A model generated the notes under the pieces. It was given only the letters and a program-made list of their open reading frames with translations, was not told the DNA's origin and made no database searches. Of a DNA stretch of 64,000 bases, positions 38,790-47,526 are shown in pieces. Both the position numbers and the translations under genes were made by a program. Positions within the stretch are counted from its first letter, which is position 1. Every line of letters begins with the position of its first letter. This stretch comes from Rhodoblastus sp963748385. GTDB lineage: Bacteria > Pseudomonadota > Alphaproteobacteria > Rhizobiales > Beijerinckiaceae. The stretch is taken from contig CAVVIQ010000007.1 in NCBI GenBank assembly GCA_963748385.1, positions 44,952 to 108,951 of the forward strand, read 5' to 3'.

Positions 38790-39020
38790 ATGCCCATGGA
38801 AGCCTCTGAAATCGAGCGCATGATCAAGACGGCCCTGCCTGACGCCGAAATCGTCATCACCGACCTTGCCGGCGACGGCGATCATTACAGCGCTCGGGTG
38901 GTCTCCGAGGCTTTCCGCGGATTGAGCCGGGTGCGCCAGCATCAGCTGGTCTACGCGGCGCTGGGCGGACAGGTGGGCGGCGCGCTGCACGCCCTGGCGC
39001 TCGAAACCGCGACGCCTTGA
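38790..39020 (+). CDS. BolA family protein
   Basis: A 76-residue BolA-like protein. The pattern ASEIERMIKTALPDAEIVIT, DGDHYSARVVSEAFRGLSRV and RQHQLVYAALGG matches the BolA2/YrbA type, with the conserved His in RQHQ. These proteins bind a [2Fe-2S] cluster jointly with a CGFS glutaredoxin, and such a gene follows directly. A second Met two codons on is an alternative start, but AAGGA is well spaced for the first. Confidence 0.93.
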   Translation: MPMEASEIERMIKTALPDAEIVITDLAGDGDHYSARVVSEAFRGLSRVRQHQLVYAALGGQVGGALHALALETATP

Positions 39021-39089
39021 ACGGCGACGAGACCCGGCTTAATTATGGTCCATCGCGGAGCCTTGACCTCCGTATGAAAGGAAAAACCC

Positions 39090-39449
39090 ATGTCGGACGC
39101 CATGCACTCCAACGCCGTCGAACGCATCAAGCGGGACGTGACGGAAAACGATGTCGTGCTCTTCATGAAGGGCACGCCGAATTTCCCGCAATGCGGATTC
39201 TCCGGCCAGGTCGCGAAAATCCTGAGCTTCCTGGAAGTGCCCTACAAGGGCGTGAATGTGCTCGAAGACCCCGACATCCGCGAGGGTGTGAAGCAATACG
39301 CCAATTGGCCGACCATTCCGCAGCTTTACATCAAGGGAGAATTCGTCGGCGGCGCGGACATCGTGCGCGAACTGTTCCAGTCCGGCGAACTGATGGACCA
39401 CTTCAAGGCCGCCGGCGTTCCCGTCAAGGACCCGCGCCAGCCGCAGTGA
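39090..39449 (+). CDS. grxD: Monothiol glutaredoxin (Grx4 type)
   Basis: A 119-residue CGFS glutaredoxin. The active site is FMKGTPNFPQCGFSGQVAKI, followed by the glutathione-binding NWPTIPQLYIKGEFVGGADI. These proteins carry and deliver [2Fe-2S] clusters and pair with BolA, the preceding gene. An AAAGGAAAAA ribosome-binding site lies upstream. The stop codon is the first base of a large hairpin array shared with convergent tlpA. Confidence 0.95.
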   Translation: MSDAMHSNAVERIKRDVTENDVVLFMKGTPNFPQCGFSGQVAKILSFLEVPYKGVNVLEDPDIREGVKQYANWPTIPQLYIKGEFVGGADIVRELFQSGELMDHFKAAGVPVKDPRQPQ

Positions 39450-39586
39450 CGCCAGGTCTTGATGTTTGCGACCCGTCGCGATCATCAAGGTCCCTGGCGT
39501 CAGCCAAAGCCCGTCAAAAGACGGGCGTCTTGCGACGCCCTACGGTCGCATTCGATCCTGACGGGCTCTCATCAATGAGAACCCGT
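39447..39586. repeat. Cluster of four hairpins between convergent grxD and tlpA
   Basis: Four inverted repeats fill the 142-bp gap: 39447-39502 (TGACGCCAGG/CCTGGCGTCA plus CTTGATG/CATCAAG, with GCGAC/GTCGC at the tip), 39509-39526 (GCCCGTC-AAAA-GACGGGC), 39523-39540 (GGGCGTC-TTGC-GACGCCC, sharing 4 bp with the previous one) and 39561-39586 (12-bp arms with one mismatch). No long T-run is present. Likely a bidirectional transcription end or REP-like element. Confidence 0.7.
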
Positions 39587-39591
39587 AAAAG

Positions 39592-40287
39592 TCATTTCTG
39601 CGCCGCCGCCCGGACCAAGGCCTGGGCGTCGGCGCTGTCCCATTTGGCGGGCCCGGCCATGGCGCCGATCTCGCAGCCATCCGGCCCGATCAGCAAAGTC
39701 GTCGGCAGGCCGACCAGTTTGCCGGCTTGTTGCAGGGTCTGTATGACCTTTCCCTGCGGGTCGGCGTAGAAACCGAGATTTTTCACCCCTATTTGCCGCA
39801 AAAACGTCTTGGGCCGGTCGAGCCGCGCGGTGTCCATATTGACCGTGACCACGCTGAAGGACTGATTGCCGGCAATGCCCTGAAGACGGTCGAGGCTGGG
39901 CATTTCCTCGCGGCAGGGCCCACACCAGGTGGCCCAGAAATTCAGGAGAATCGTCCGGCCCTTGAAGGCGGCGACGTCGGTCGGAGCGCCGTCATGCTCG
40001 AAAACGAGGTTCTCCATCGGCCTGGGTTGGGCGCGGATGGCGAGAGCCGCCAGATCGCCCTTGGCGAGCGGCGCGAGTTTCCCGGCCAGCGCCGTCGAGG
40101 CTTGGCATTGCGCCGGTTCGACGGCGGCTTCCTTGCTCCCGGGCCCTTTCATCACGTATAGGACGAACCACAGGCTCGCGGCGACCAAAGCCGCGACGAG
40201 AAAGACATGCGGTAAGATCAGCCGGCGGGCGATGGCGCGCATCTGCGCGGGAGTCGCCTGAACCGGCGGGTCGTGCTCGTCATTCAT
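39592..40287 (-). CDS. tlpA: Thiol:disulfide interchange protein TlpA
   Basis: A 231-residue membrane-anchored thioredoxin. One transmembrane helix (VFLVAALVAASLWFVLYVM, about residues 29-47) precedes a periplasmic thioredoxin domain with the CxxC in LLNFWATWCGPCREEMPSL and the cis-Pro loop in LVGLPTTLLIGPDG. Rhizobial TlpA reduces components for cytochrome oxidase copper-site assembly. The gene is divergent from argH, the arrangement tlpA/argH/lptM/lysA being characteristic of this order. Confidence 0.92.
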   Translation of the reverse strand: MNDEHDPPVQATPAQMRAIARRLILPHVFLVAALVAASLWFVLYVMKGPGSKEAAVEPAQCQASTALAGKLAPLAKGDLAALAIRAQPRPMENLVFEHDGAPTDVAAFKGRTILLNFWATWCGPCREEMPSLDRLQGIAGNQSFSVVTVNMDTARLDRPKTFLRQIGVKNLGFYADPQGKVIQTLQQAGKLVGLPTTLLIGPDGCEIGAMAGPAKWDSADAQALVRAAAQK

Positions 40288-40326
40288 CCTTGGGCCTCCA
40301 ACCTTTGACGTCGTCTTGGAGCGGTC

Positions 40327-41723
40327 ATGAGCAATCAGATGTGGGGCGGCCGTTTCACCAGCGGCCCCGACGCGATCATGGAGGAGATCAACGCCTCCAT
40401 CGGTTTCGATTATCGCCTCGCCCGACAGGATATCGCCGGCTCCAAGGCGCATGTGGCCATGCTCGCCGCAACGGGTATCGTGTCCCGGTCGGACGCCGAC
40501 GCCATCGCCAAGGGTTTAGACGAGGTCGGCGCCGAAATCGAGGCCGGAGACGCTCAACTTTTCCCGGGCGCTGGAAGACATTCACATGAATGTCGAATCG
40601 CGGCTCGCCGAAAAGATCGGCCCGGCGGCGGGACGGCTGCACACCGCGCGCTCGCGCAACGATCAGGTCGCGCTCGATTTCAAGCTCTGGGTCCGCGACA
40701 CGATCGACGAACTGGACGGCCAGTTGCGCGACCTTCAGAGCGCGCTCGTCGAAAAGGCCGAAAAATACGCCGACGCGGTGATGCCGGGCTTCACCCATCT
40801 GCAATCGGCCCAGCCGGTGACCTTCGGCCATCATCTTCTCGCTTATGTCGAGATGATCTCGCGCGACCGCGGCCGTTTCCGCGACGCCCGCGCCCGCCTC
40901 AACGAATGCCCGCTCGGCGCCGCCGCGCTCGCCGGCACGTCCTTCCCCATCGACCGCGCGATGACGGCGCGCGCGCTCGGCTTCGACCGTCCGACCGCCA
41001 ATTCGCTCGACAGCGTCTCGGATCGCGATTTCGTGCTCGAAACGCTTGCGGCGGCGGCGATCGCGGCGACCCACCTGTCGCGATTCGCCGAGGAAATCGT
41101 GCTGTGGACGACGCCGCAATTCGGCTTCGTCAGCCTGTCGGACAAATTCACCACCGGCTCCTCGATCATGCCGCAGAAGCGCAATCCGGACGCCGCCGAA
41201 CTGGTGCGCGGCAAGTCCGGGCGGATCATCGGCGATCTCGCCGGGCTCCTGATCGTCATGAAGGGTCTGCCGCTCGCCTATTCGAAGGACATGCAGGAAG
41301 ACAAGGAAGGCTGTTTCGATTCGCTGCAGTCGCTGTCGCTGTGCATCGCCGCCATGGCCGGCATGGTCCGCGACATGACGCCGCGCCTCGACCGGATGAA
41401 GGCGGCGGCGGGGTCGGGCTTTTCCACCGCCACCGATCTCGCCGACTGGCTGGTGCGTAGCCTCGGCATGCCCTTCCGCCAGGCCCATCATGTCACCGGG
41501 CGCATTGTCGCGCTGGCCGCCGAAAAAGGCCGTCGAGTTGGAACAACTCACGCTCGAACAGATGCAGGCGGTCGAGCCGGCGATCACGGAAGCCGTTTTC
41601 GAGGTTCTGGGCGTCGAGAACTCGGTGCGCAGCCGTCTGAGCTATGGCGGCACGGCGCCGGACAATGTCCGCGCCCAGGCCCGTGCGTGGCGCGAACGCC
41701 TGAACGGCGGGAAAACGGCTTGA
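40327..41723 (+). CDS. argH: Argininosuccinate lyase, frameshifted twice
   Basis: ArgH splits argininosuccinate into arginine and fumarate. The parts are MSNQMWGGRFTSGPDAIMEE, then NVESRLAEKIGPAAGRLHTA and RSRNDQVALDFKLW, the signature GSSIMPQKRNPDAAELVRGK, and the C-terminal TLEQMQAVEPAITEAVFEVL. The first break is at about 40557, where an extra base separates GDAQ from FSRALEDIHM. The second is at about 41525, where AAAAA instead of AAAA separates ALAAEK from KAVELEQL. Both are single-base insertions in conserved sequence, one of them in a homopolymer, which points to sequencing errors. It is followed by lptM and lysA. Confidence 0.92.
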
Positions 41724-41793
41724 TAAGATGGAATTCCGACCGAACCCTCGGCTATAGTCCGCGCCGATCGCGCATATTTCGGGAGCCGCGTCC

Positions 41794-42036
41794 TTGAACT
41801 TTCACAGCCTCATCAAGACGGCGCTGCTCGCGGCGGCCCTCTCTGGCGCGCTGCTGCTCGATGGATGCGGCAGGCGCGGCCCGCCGGTTCCGATCAATTC
41901 CGTCGCCGCGCAAAAGCCCGGCGACAAGAACAATCCGAACGCGCCGCCGGCGAAGAACCTGCCGACCGGCCTCGACAGCAAATCCCTGAAGGCCGGCGCG
42001 CCCAAGACGACGACGCCCTTCGACTTCCTTCTCTAG
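41794..42036 (+). CDS. lptM: LptM-like small lipoprotein
   Basis: An 80-residue lipoprotein with a TTG start. A hydrophobic signal ends in the lipobox LLDGCGRRGPPVP with the lipidated Cys near residue 25, and the mature part is Pro/Ala/Lys-rich and disordered. The CGRRGP motif is typical of LptM/YifL, which in E. coli helps to assemble the LPS-transport protein LptD. The location between argH and lysA is conserved in proteobacteria and supports the call. Confidence 0.82.
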   Translation: MNFHSLIKTALLAAALSGALLLDGCGRRGPPVPINSVAAQKPGDKNNPNAPPAKNLPTGLDSKSLKAGAPKTTTPFDFLL

Positions 42037-42044
42037 GCTCCGCG

Positions 42045-43316
42045 ATGCATTTCTTCGAATATCGCGACGGCGTGCTGCATGCCGAGGGCGTCGCCGTGCC
42101 GGACCTGGCGCGGGCCGTCGAAACGCCCTTCTACTGCTACAGCGCGGCGACGATCCGCCGGCATTTCGAGGTGTTCTCGCAGGCGATCGGCGATTTCGAC
42201 GCTCTGGTCTGCTACGCGATGAAGGCCAATTCCAACCAGGCGGTGCTGACGCTGCTTGCCGGCTTGGGCGCGGGAATGGATGTCGTGTCCGAGGGCGAAT
42301 TGCGCCGGGCGCAAGCCGCGAAGGTTCGGGGCGAACGCGTCACCTTTTCCGGCGTCGCCAAGACCGACCGGGAGATCGCCCTTGCGCTCGACTACGGAAT
42401 CCTCTGTTTCAACGTCGAATCCGAACCGGAGCTGGAGCGCATCTCCCGGATCGCGTCCTCGCGCGGCCAGACCGCCCGCATCGCAATTCGCGTCAATCCG
42501 GACGTCGACGCCAGAACCCACGCCAAGATCTCGACCGGAAAATCGGAAAACAAGTTCGGCGTTCCGATTTCCATCGCCCGCGACGTTTACGCACGCGCCA
42601 AAAAGCTTCCCGGCGTCGAGATCGCCGGCGTGGACATGCATATCGGCTCGCAGATCACCGATCTCGCGCCTTTCGACAACGCCTTCGCGCTGCTGGCCGA
42701 TTTCGTGCGGCGATTGCGCGCCGACGGCCACGCCATTCATCACGTCGATCTCGGCGGAGGCCTGGGGATTCCCTATTCGGAGCGCGACGATCCGGCGAGC
42801 TATCATCCCCAGCTCTATGCCGAAATCGTCCGCCGCCACATCAAGCCGCTGGCGACGAAGCTGATCTTCGAGCCGGGCCGGCTCATCGTCGGCAACGCCG
42901 GAATCCTCGTGACCCGCGTCATCTATGTGAAACATGGCGCGGCGAAGAATTTCATCATCGTGGACGCGGCGATGAACGATCTCGTCCGGCCGACGCTTTA
43001 TGAAGCGCACCACGACATTTTCCCGGTCGTCGCGGCCGGCGACGGCGCCGCGCGAATCAAGGCCGATCTTGTCGGCCCGGTTTGCGAGACCGGGGATTTC
43101 CTCGCCCGCGACCGCGATCTGCCCGAACCGAGGCCCGGCGACCTGCTGGCGGTCATGTCGGCCGGCGCCTATGGCGCGGTCCAGGCGGGCACCTACAATT
43201 CGCGCCTGCTGATTCCGGAAGTTCTGGTCGATGGCGAAAGGCGCGCACTGATCCGGCCGCGCGGCGACTACGAGAGTTTGATCGGCCTCGACAAAGTTCC
43301 GCCCTGGTTGACATGA
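42045..43316 (+). CDS. lysA: Diaminopimelate decarboxylase
   Basis: A 423-residue PLP enzyme of the alanine-racemase-like fold that makes lysine from meso-diaminopimelate. The PLP lysine is in ALVCYAMKANSNQAVLTLL, the signature HMHIGSQI-like block reads VDMHIGSQITDL, GGGLGIPYSERD binds the phosphate, and the catalytic Cys region is VCETGDFLARDRDLPEP. The ATG at 42045 starts 8 bp after the lptM stop; an open frame extends further upstream across lptM but is not homologous. The length is normal. Confidence 0.97.
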   Translation: MHFFEYRDGVLHAEGVAVPDLARAVETPFYCYSAATIRRHFEVFSQAIGDFDALVCYAMKANSNQAVLTLLAGLGAGMDVVSEGELRRAQAAKVRGERVTFSGVAKTDREIALALDYGILCFNVESEPELERISRIASSRGQTARIAIRVNPDVDARTHAKISTGKSENKFGVPISIARDVYARAKKLPGVEIAGVDMHIGSQITDLAPFDNAFALLADFVRRLRADGHAIHHVDLGGGLGIPYSERDDPASYHPQLYAEIVRRHIKPLATKLIFEPGRLIVGNAGILVTRVIYVKHGAAKNFIIVDAAMNDLVRPTLYEAHHDIFPVVAAGDGAARIKADLVGPVCETGDFLARDRDLPEPRPGDLLAVMSAGAYGAVQAGTYNSRLLIPEVLVDGERRALIRPRGDYESLIGLDKVPPWLT

Positions 43317-43365
43317 AGCCTCGCATCGGCGCGAAATCCATTTGCATCAATCGAGGCGCCGGCGC

Positions 43366-45912
43366 GTGAAGGACTTTTTTCTGGCTTGGCGGGAAGTTTT
43401 CCGCGCCGAGAGCGCGGCTTGGCGGGACGTTTTCCGCGCCGGGGGCGCGGCTGGCGCCAGGCGCGGCCGCGCCGGCTCGAGATTTTCGCCCGGGGCGCGC
43501 TCGCCATCGAGCGCCTTGCGCGCGCTCGTTCTCCCCGCCGCGATCGTCATCGCCTTTTTCGTCGCGCTGAGCTGGACCGGGATCTGGCTGGGCGCCACGT
43601 CGGTTCTCCGCATCACCGGCGTTTCGGCGTTGCTGATCGCGCTCGCCGCCGCGCTTTATCGCTTGCGCGGCTTTTCCTGGCCGCGCGCCGGCGAAGCGCG
43701 CGACGCGCTGGACGCTGGCGATCCGGCGGCGCCCGCCGCCGCTCTGGCCGACCGTCTGGCCAATGACGGAGACCTGCGGACGCAGGGCCTGTGGCGAATC
43801 CATCAGCGCCGCGCCGCGGGGCGCGCCGCCCGGCTGCGGCCGGTCGCGCCCGCGCCCCGGCTCTGGCGTGAGGACCCCTACGCCATAGGCGCTCTGGCCG
43901 TCCTTTTCCTGTTCGTGACGGGACTTGTCGCGGGGCCGGAAAAATATGCGCGGGTCGCCGCCGCCTTCGACTGGCGTTTTCACGCGGCGGAAAACGGCCC
44001 CTCGCGCATCGACGCCTGGATCGATCCGCCGCCCTATACCGGACGCCCGCCCATCGTCCTGCCGCTGCAAGACGGCGCAAGGCAGAGCGAAACAATCTCT
44101 GCGCCGGTCGGCTCCACCATCATCGTGCGCGCCGTCAACGCCGCAAACCTGCGCGTCGCCGTCCATGGCCGCATCGCCCCCGCGAAACCGACGGCGAATC
44201 ACGACGAAACCTCAAGGGAAAAACGTTTCCAACTGCTCGGCGACGGGCGCTTGCGGCTCGCCCTGGGCGAGGAGGAGATCGCCAGCGTCGCCCTGAAGGC
44301 GATTCCCGATCTGCCTCCGACGATCACCCCGACCGCCGCGCCAAAGGCCAATCTTCGCGGCTCCTTCGCGCTGCGCTACCGGATCGAGGACGATTACGGC
44401 GCCCATGACGCCGAAGCCTTCGCCAGGCTCGAACCGGGAGATGCGTCGACGCCCGCCCATCCGATCGCGCAGCCGCCGCGCGGATCGCTCGAACTGCCGG
44501 CGGGCCCCGGCGGATTGGGCGAAGGCGCGACCGTCCTCGACTGGAGCGACAGCCCCTATGCCGGCGTCCCGGTCGATCTGACCCTGGTTGTTCACGACGA
44601 CGCGGGCAATGAGGGCCGCGCGGTCATCAGCCATTTCGTCCTGCCAGGCAAGGTTTTCACCAATCCTCTCGCGCTGGCGCTCGTCGAGCAACGGCGAATT
44701 CTCTCCCTCGACGCCTGGCGGAAAGACAAGGTGCTCGCCGCCATCGACGCCCTGATGCTGTCGCCTGAAGTTTTCACGCCCGGTTCCGGCGTCTATCTCG
44801 GGCTTCGCGTCGTCCATGACTCGCTTCGCCACGCCCGCGACGACGCCGATCTGGCGGCGGTCGCCGACCTGCTTTGGGAAATGGCCCTGCACATCGAGGA
44901 AGGCGGCGTTCCACAAGCCGAACGTGACCTCAAGGCGGCGGAGCAGGCCCTGCGGGACGCGCTCAGGAACGGCGCCTCGAGCGAGGAAATCGCGCGGCTG
45001 ACCGAGCGTTTGCAAAAGGCGCTCGATCGCTACGTCGCCGCAATGCGGGAAAGGGCGGCAAAACAGGATCAGGCGCGCGAAAGCGCGCCCGGCGACGGCC
45101 GTCTGGTGACGCCGGAGGATTTCAAGGCGATGCTTGACCGTATGGCGGAAGACGCCCGGGAGGGCGACAGGGACGCCGCCATGCGCATGCTCGACCGGGT
45201 CCAGGACATCCTCGAAAATCTCGGCAATGGGCGCCCTTCGCAGGCCGCGGGCGCCCGCCGGACGATGCGCGACATCGACAATATGATGCGCGAACAGCAA
45301 AAGCTGCGCGACGACACTTTTGCGCGCGACCGCGCGAGTCGCGCCGTGTCCGGGGCGCAGGAGTTCGGCCCGCAGCCTACCAGCCCGGAACAGCCGGGCG
45401 AGGCGGCTCCAGGCCAGAATGGTCAAGGCCAGGAGACGCAGGCGCTTCAAGGCGAACTGGCCCGGCGTCAGACGCAATTGCGTCAAAAGCTCGATTCCCT
45501 CAAGGCGCAGGCCCAGGGCGGCGCGGGCGAGAAATCCGAGGGCCTGGCGGAGGCGGCGGAAGCCATGAAACAGGCGGAAAGCGCGCTGCGCGACGGCGAC
45601 AATCCCTCCGCTTTGAGCGCGCAGGGCCGCGCCCTGGAGGGATTGCGAAAAGGAGCCGCCGAAGCCGCGGCGCAGGCCGAACGGAACGGCCCAAGCGGCG
45701 AGGGGGATGAGACGGGCCGGCGGAATGGACAGGGCTACGAGGGGAGGAACGGCGAAGGCGATTTCGGCGACACGAACCGGCAGCGCAAGATCGACCCGAC
45801 GGCGACGCAAAGAGCGCGAAAAGTGCTTGAAGAGCTTCGCCGCCGCCTCGCCGACCCCAATCGCGCCCGCGAGGAGCTCGATTATCTCGAACGCCTGATC
45901 CGCCCCGATTGA
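43366..45912 (+). CDS. TIGR02302 (DUF4175) family membrane protein
   Basis: A protein of about 848 residues. Two N-terminal transmembrane segments (about residues 50-105) precede a third near residue 170, with a long periplasmic part afterwards that includes IDAWIDPPPYTGRPPIVLPL. The last 300 residues are rich in Gln, Glu, Ala and Arg and are probably coiled-coil (KQDQARESAPGDGRLVTPED). It matches the TIGR02302 family of alphaproteobacteria, of unknown function, always near lysA. The start is uncertain: GTG at 43366 is preferred over TTG at 43342. The first 30 residues are encoded by a 33-bp tandem repeat and may be a local expansion. Confidence 0.85.
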   Translation: MKDFFLAWREVFRAESAAWRDVFRAGGAAGARRGRAGSRFSPGARSPSSALRALVLPAAIVIAFFVALSWTGIWLGATSVLRITGVSALLIALAAALYRLRGFSWPRAGEARDALDAGDPAAPAAALADRLANDGDLRTQGLWRIHQRRAAGRAARLRPVAPAPRLWREDPYAIGALAVLFLFVTGLVAGPEKYARVAAAFDWRFHAAENGPSRIDAWIDPPPYTGRPPIVLPLQDGARQSETISAPVGSTIIVRAVNAANLRVAVHGRIAPAKPTANHDETSREKRFQLLGDGRLRLALGEEEIASVALKAIPDLPPTITPTAAPKANLRGSFALRYRIEDDYGAHDAEAFARLEPGDASTPAHPIAQPPRGSLELPAGPGGLGEGATVLDWSDSPYAGVPVDLTLVVHDDAGNEGRAVISHFVLPGKVFTNPLALALVEQRRILSLDAWRKDKVLAAIDALMLSPEVFTPGSGVYLGLRVVHDSLRHARDDADLAAVADLLWEMALHIEEGGVPQAERDLKAAEQALRDALRNGASSEEIARLTERLQKALDRYVAAMRERAAKQDQARESAPGDGRLVTPEDFKAMLDRMAEDAREGDRDAAMRMLDRVQDILENLGNGRPSQAAGARRTMRDIDNMMREQQKLRDDTFARDRASRAVSGAQEFGPQPTSPEQPGEAAPGQNGQGQETQALQGELARRQTQLRQKLDSLKAQAQGGAGEKSEGLAEAAEAMKQAESALRDGDNPSALSAQGRALEGLRKGAAEAAAQAERNGPSGEGDETGRRNGQGYEGRNGEGDFGDTNRQRKIDPTATQRARKVLEELRRRLADPNRAREELDYLERLIRPD
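43383..43448 (+). repeat. 33-bp tandem repeat in the 5' end of the TIGR02302 gene
   Basis: Two adjacent 33-bp units (43383-43415, 43416-43448) differ at three bases, and a partial third follows. Each encodes an 11-residue unit (AWREVFRAESA, AWRDVFRAGGA) and contains CCGCGC-N4/5-GCGCGG type symmetry. Length divisible by three keeps the frame open. Confidence 0.85.
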
Positions 45913-46015
45913 CCGGAACCGCGCGGGATTGCGAAGAAACGACGAATGTCTCAATTTGCCTGCCGGCGCGGCTCCGCCTGCTGTCGCCGCGGCGCCCGAG
46001 AAAAGAAGCGCATCC

Positions 46016-46591
46016 ATGGTCAAACTGAACAAGATCTACACGAAAACCGGCGACGACGGCTCGACCGGCCTCGCCAATGGCGAAAGACGCGCCAAATGTG
46101 ACGCCCGCGTCGACGCCTATGGCGATGTGGACGAAGCCAATTCCGCCATAGGTCTGGCGCGTTTGTCCACGACGGGCCTGCCGGAACTCGACGCGATGCT
46201 CGAGCGCGTCCAGAATGATCTGTTCGACCTCGGCGCCGATCTGGCGACGCCGCCGTCCGAAAAGAAGCAGGACCATGAGCCTTTGCGGATCGCGCCCGCG
46301 CAGGTCGCCCGGCTGGAGCGTGAGATCGACGCCCTGAACGCGCGTTTGCGCCCTCTTCGTTCTTTCGTTCTGCCCGGCGGCTCGCCCGCGGCGGCCGCGC
46401 TGCATCTTGCCCGCGCTGTTTGCCGCCGCGCCGAAAGGCGAATGGTCGCGCTGGCCGCCTCGGGCGAAGCGGTCGGCGCGCCCGCCCTGCAATTCGTCAA
46501 TCGTCTTTCGGACTTCCTTTTCGTCGCCGCGCAAGTCGCCAACAAGGACGGCGCCAGCGACGTCCTCTGGAAGCCGGGACAGAACCGCTAG
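46016..46591 (+). CDS. Cob(I)yrinic acid a,c-diamide / cobalamin adenosyltransferase (PduO type)
   Basis: A 191-residue ATP:cob(I)alamin adenosyltransferase of the PduO/MMAB fold, which makes adenosylcobalamin. It begins KLNKIYTKTGDDGSTGLANG, with the ATP-binding signature, followed by DVDEANSAIGLAR, the RSFVLPGGSPAAAALHLARA core and CRRAERRMVALA with NRLSDFLFVAAQVAN. The true start at 46016 is chosen on homology; the frame is open 29 codons upstream. The pairing with etfBA and hbdA downstream is common in this order. Confidence 0.93.
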   Translation: MVKLNKIYTKTGDDGSTGLANGERRAKCDARVDAYGDVDEANSAIGLARLSTTGLPELDAMLERVQNDLFDLGADLATPPSEKKQDHEPLRIAPAQVARLEREIDALNARLRPLRSFVLPGGSPAAAALHLARAVCRRAERRMVALAASGEAVGAPALQFVNRLSDFLFVAAQVANKDGASDVLWKPGQNR

Positions 46592-46629
46592 CGTCCGTCG
46601 TCTTGGTCGGAGTCATTACGGCGACGCCG

Positions 46630-46658
46630 TTGACTTGCTGCAATGCGGCGACTACCAG
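46630..46658 (+). promoter_or_regulatory. Possible promoter upstream of etfB
   Basis: TTGACT (46630-46635), a 17-bp spacer and TACCAG (46653-46658) in the 188-bp gap before etfB. The -35 is good and the -10 is weak, which is usual in high-GC alphaproteobacteria. Confidence 0.3.
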
Positions 46659-46779
46659 ATTGTTCAATTGTCACCTGCGCCTGGAGCCGGCCGGCGTCCC
46701 AACGCCTCGCTCCTTTTCAGGCGAGAGCATAAGCCTGTTTCCGGCGAGGCCGGCGGCGGGCTGCTGGAGGCCGAAGCCG

Positions 46780-47526
46780 ATGAAAATCCTCGTGCCCGTG
46801 AAGCGGGTTGTCGATTACAATGTGAAGATCAGGGTGAAGGCGGACGGGACGGGCGTCGAGCTCGCCAACGTCAAAATGTCGATGAACCCTTTCGACGAAA
46901 TCGCCGTCGAGGAAGCGCTCAGGCTGAAAGAAGCCGGCAAGGCGAGCGAGATCGTCGTCGTTTCGATCGGCCCGCAGCAGGCGACCGAAACCCTGCGCAC
47001 CGGCCTCGCCATGGGCGCCGACCGCGGCGTCCTGGTCAAGACGGATGAGGCCGTCGAGCCGTTGGCGGTCGCCAAGATCCTCAAGGCGGTCGCGCTTGAA
47101 GAGCAGCCTGGGCTGATCATCCTGGGCAAACAGGCGATCGACGACGATTCCAACCAGACCGGCCAGATGCTCGCCGCCCTTCTCGGCTGGGGCCAGGGCG
47201 CGTTCGCCTCCAAGGTTGAAATCGCCGATGGCTCCGTGGACGTGACGCGCGAGGTCGACGGCGGCCTGCAGACCGTGACGCTCAAACTGCCGGCGGTGGT
47301 GACCACCGACCTGCGCCTCAACGAGCCGCGCTACGCCTCGCTGCCCAATATCATGAAGGCCAAGAAGAAGCCGATCGCCGAAAAGACCCCGGCGGATTAC
47401 GGAGTGGACGCCACGCCGCGTCTGAAAGTGCTCAAGACCGCCGAGCCGCCGACCCGCAAGGCCGGCGTCAAAGTGGGCTCGGTCTCCGAGTTGGTGGCGA
47501 AACTGAAAGATGCGGGGGCGCTGTGA
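46780..47526 (+). CDS. etfB: Electron transfer flavoprotein beta subunit
   Basis: The 248-residue beta subunit of ETF, which with EtfA accepts electrons from acyl-CoA and other dehydrogenases and passes them to ETF:ubiquinone oxidoreductase. The start MKILVPVKRVVDYNVKIRVK is universal for the family. NPFDEIAVEEALRLKEAGK and GLIILGKQAIDDDSNQTGQM (AMP site) are conserved. The stop overlaps the etfA start by one base (TGATG). Upstream open sequence is not part of the gene. Confidence 0.97.
   Translation: MKILVPVKRVVDYNVKIRVKADGTGVELANVKMSMNPFDEIAVEEALRLKEAGKASEIVVVSIGPQQATETLRTGLAMGADRGVLVKTDEAVEPLAVAKILKAVALEEQPGLIILGKQAIDDDSNQTGQMLAALLGWGQGAFASKVEIADGSVDVTREVDGGLQTVTLKLPAVVTTDLRLNEPRYASLPNIMKAKKKPIAEKTPADYGVDATPRLKVLKTAEPPTRKAGVKVGSVSELVAKLKDAGAL

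Noticed and set aside
39447..39586. CRISPR-like array suggested by repeated inverted arms
   Set aside because: The four hairpins differ in sequence and spacing; there is no constant repeat with unique spacers.
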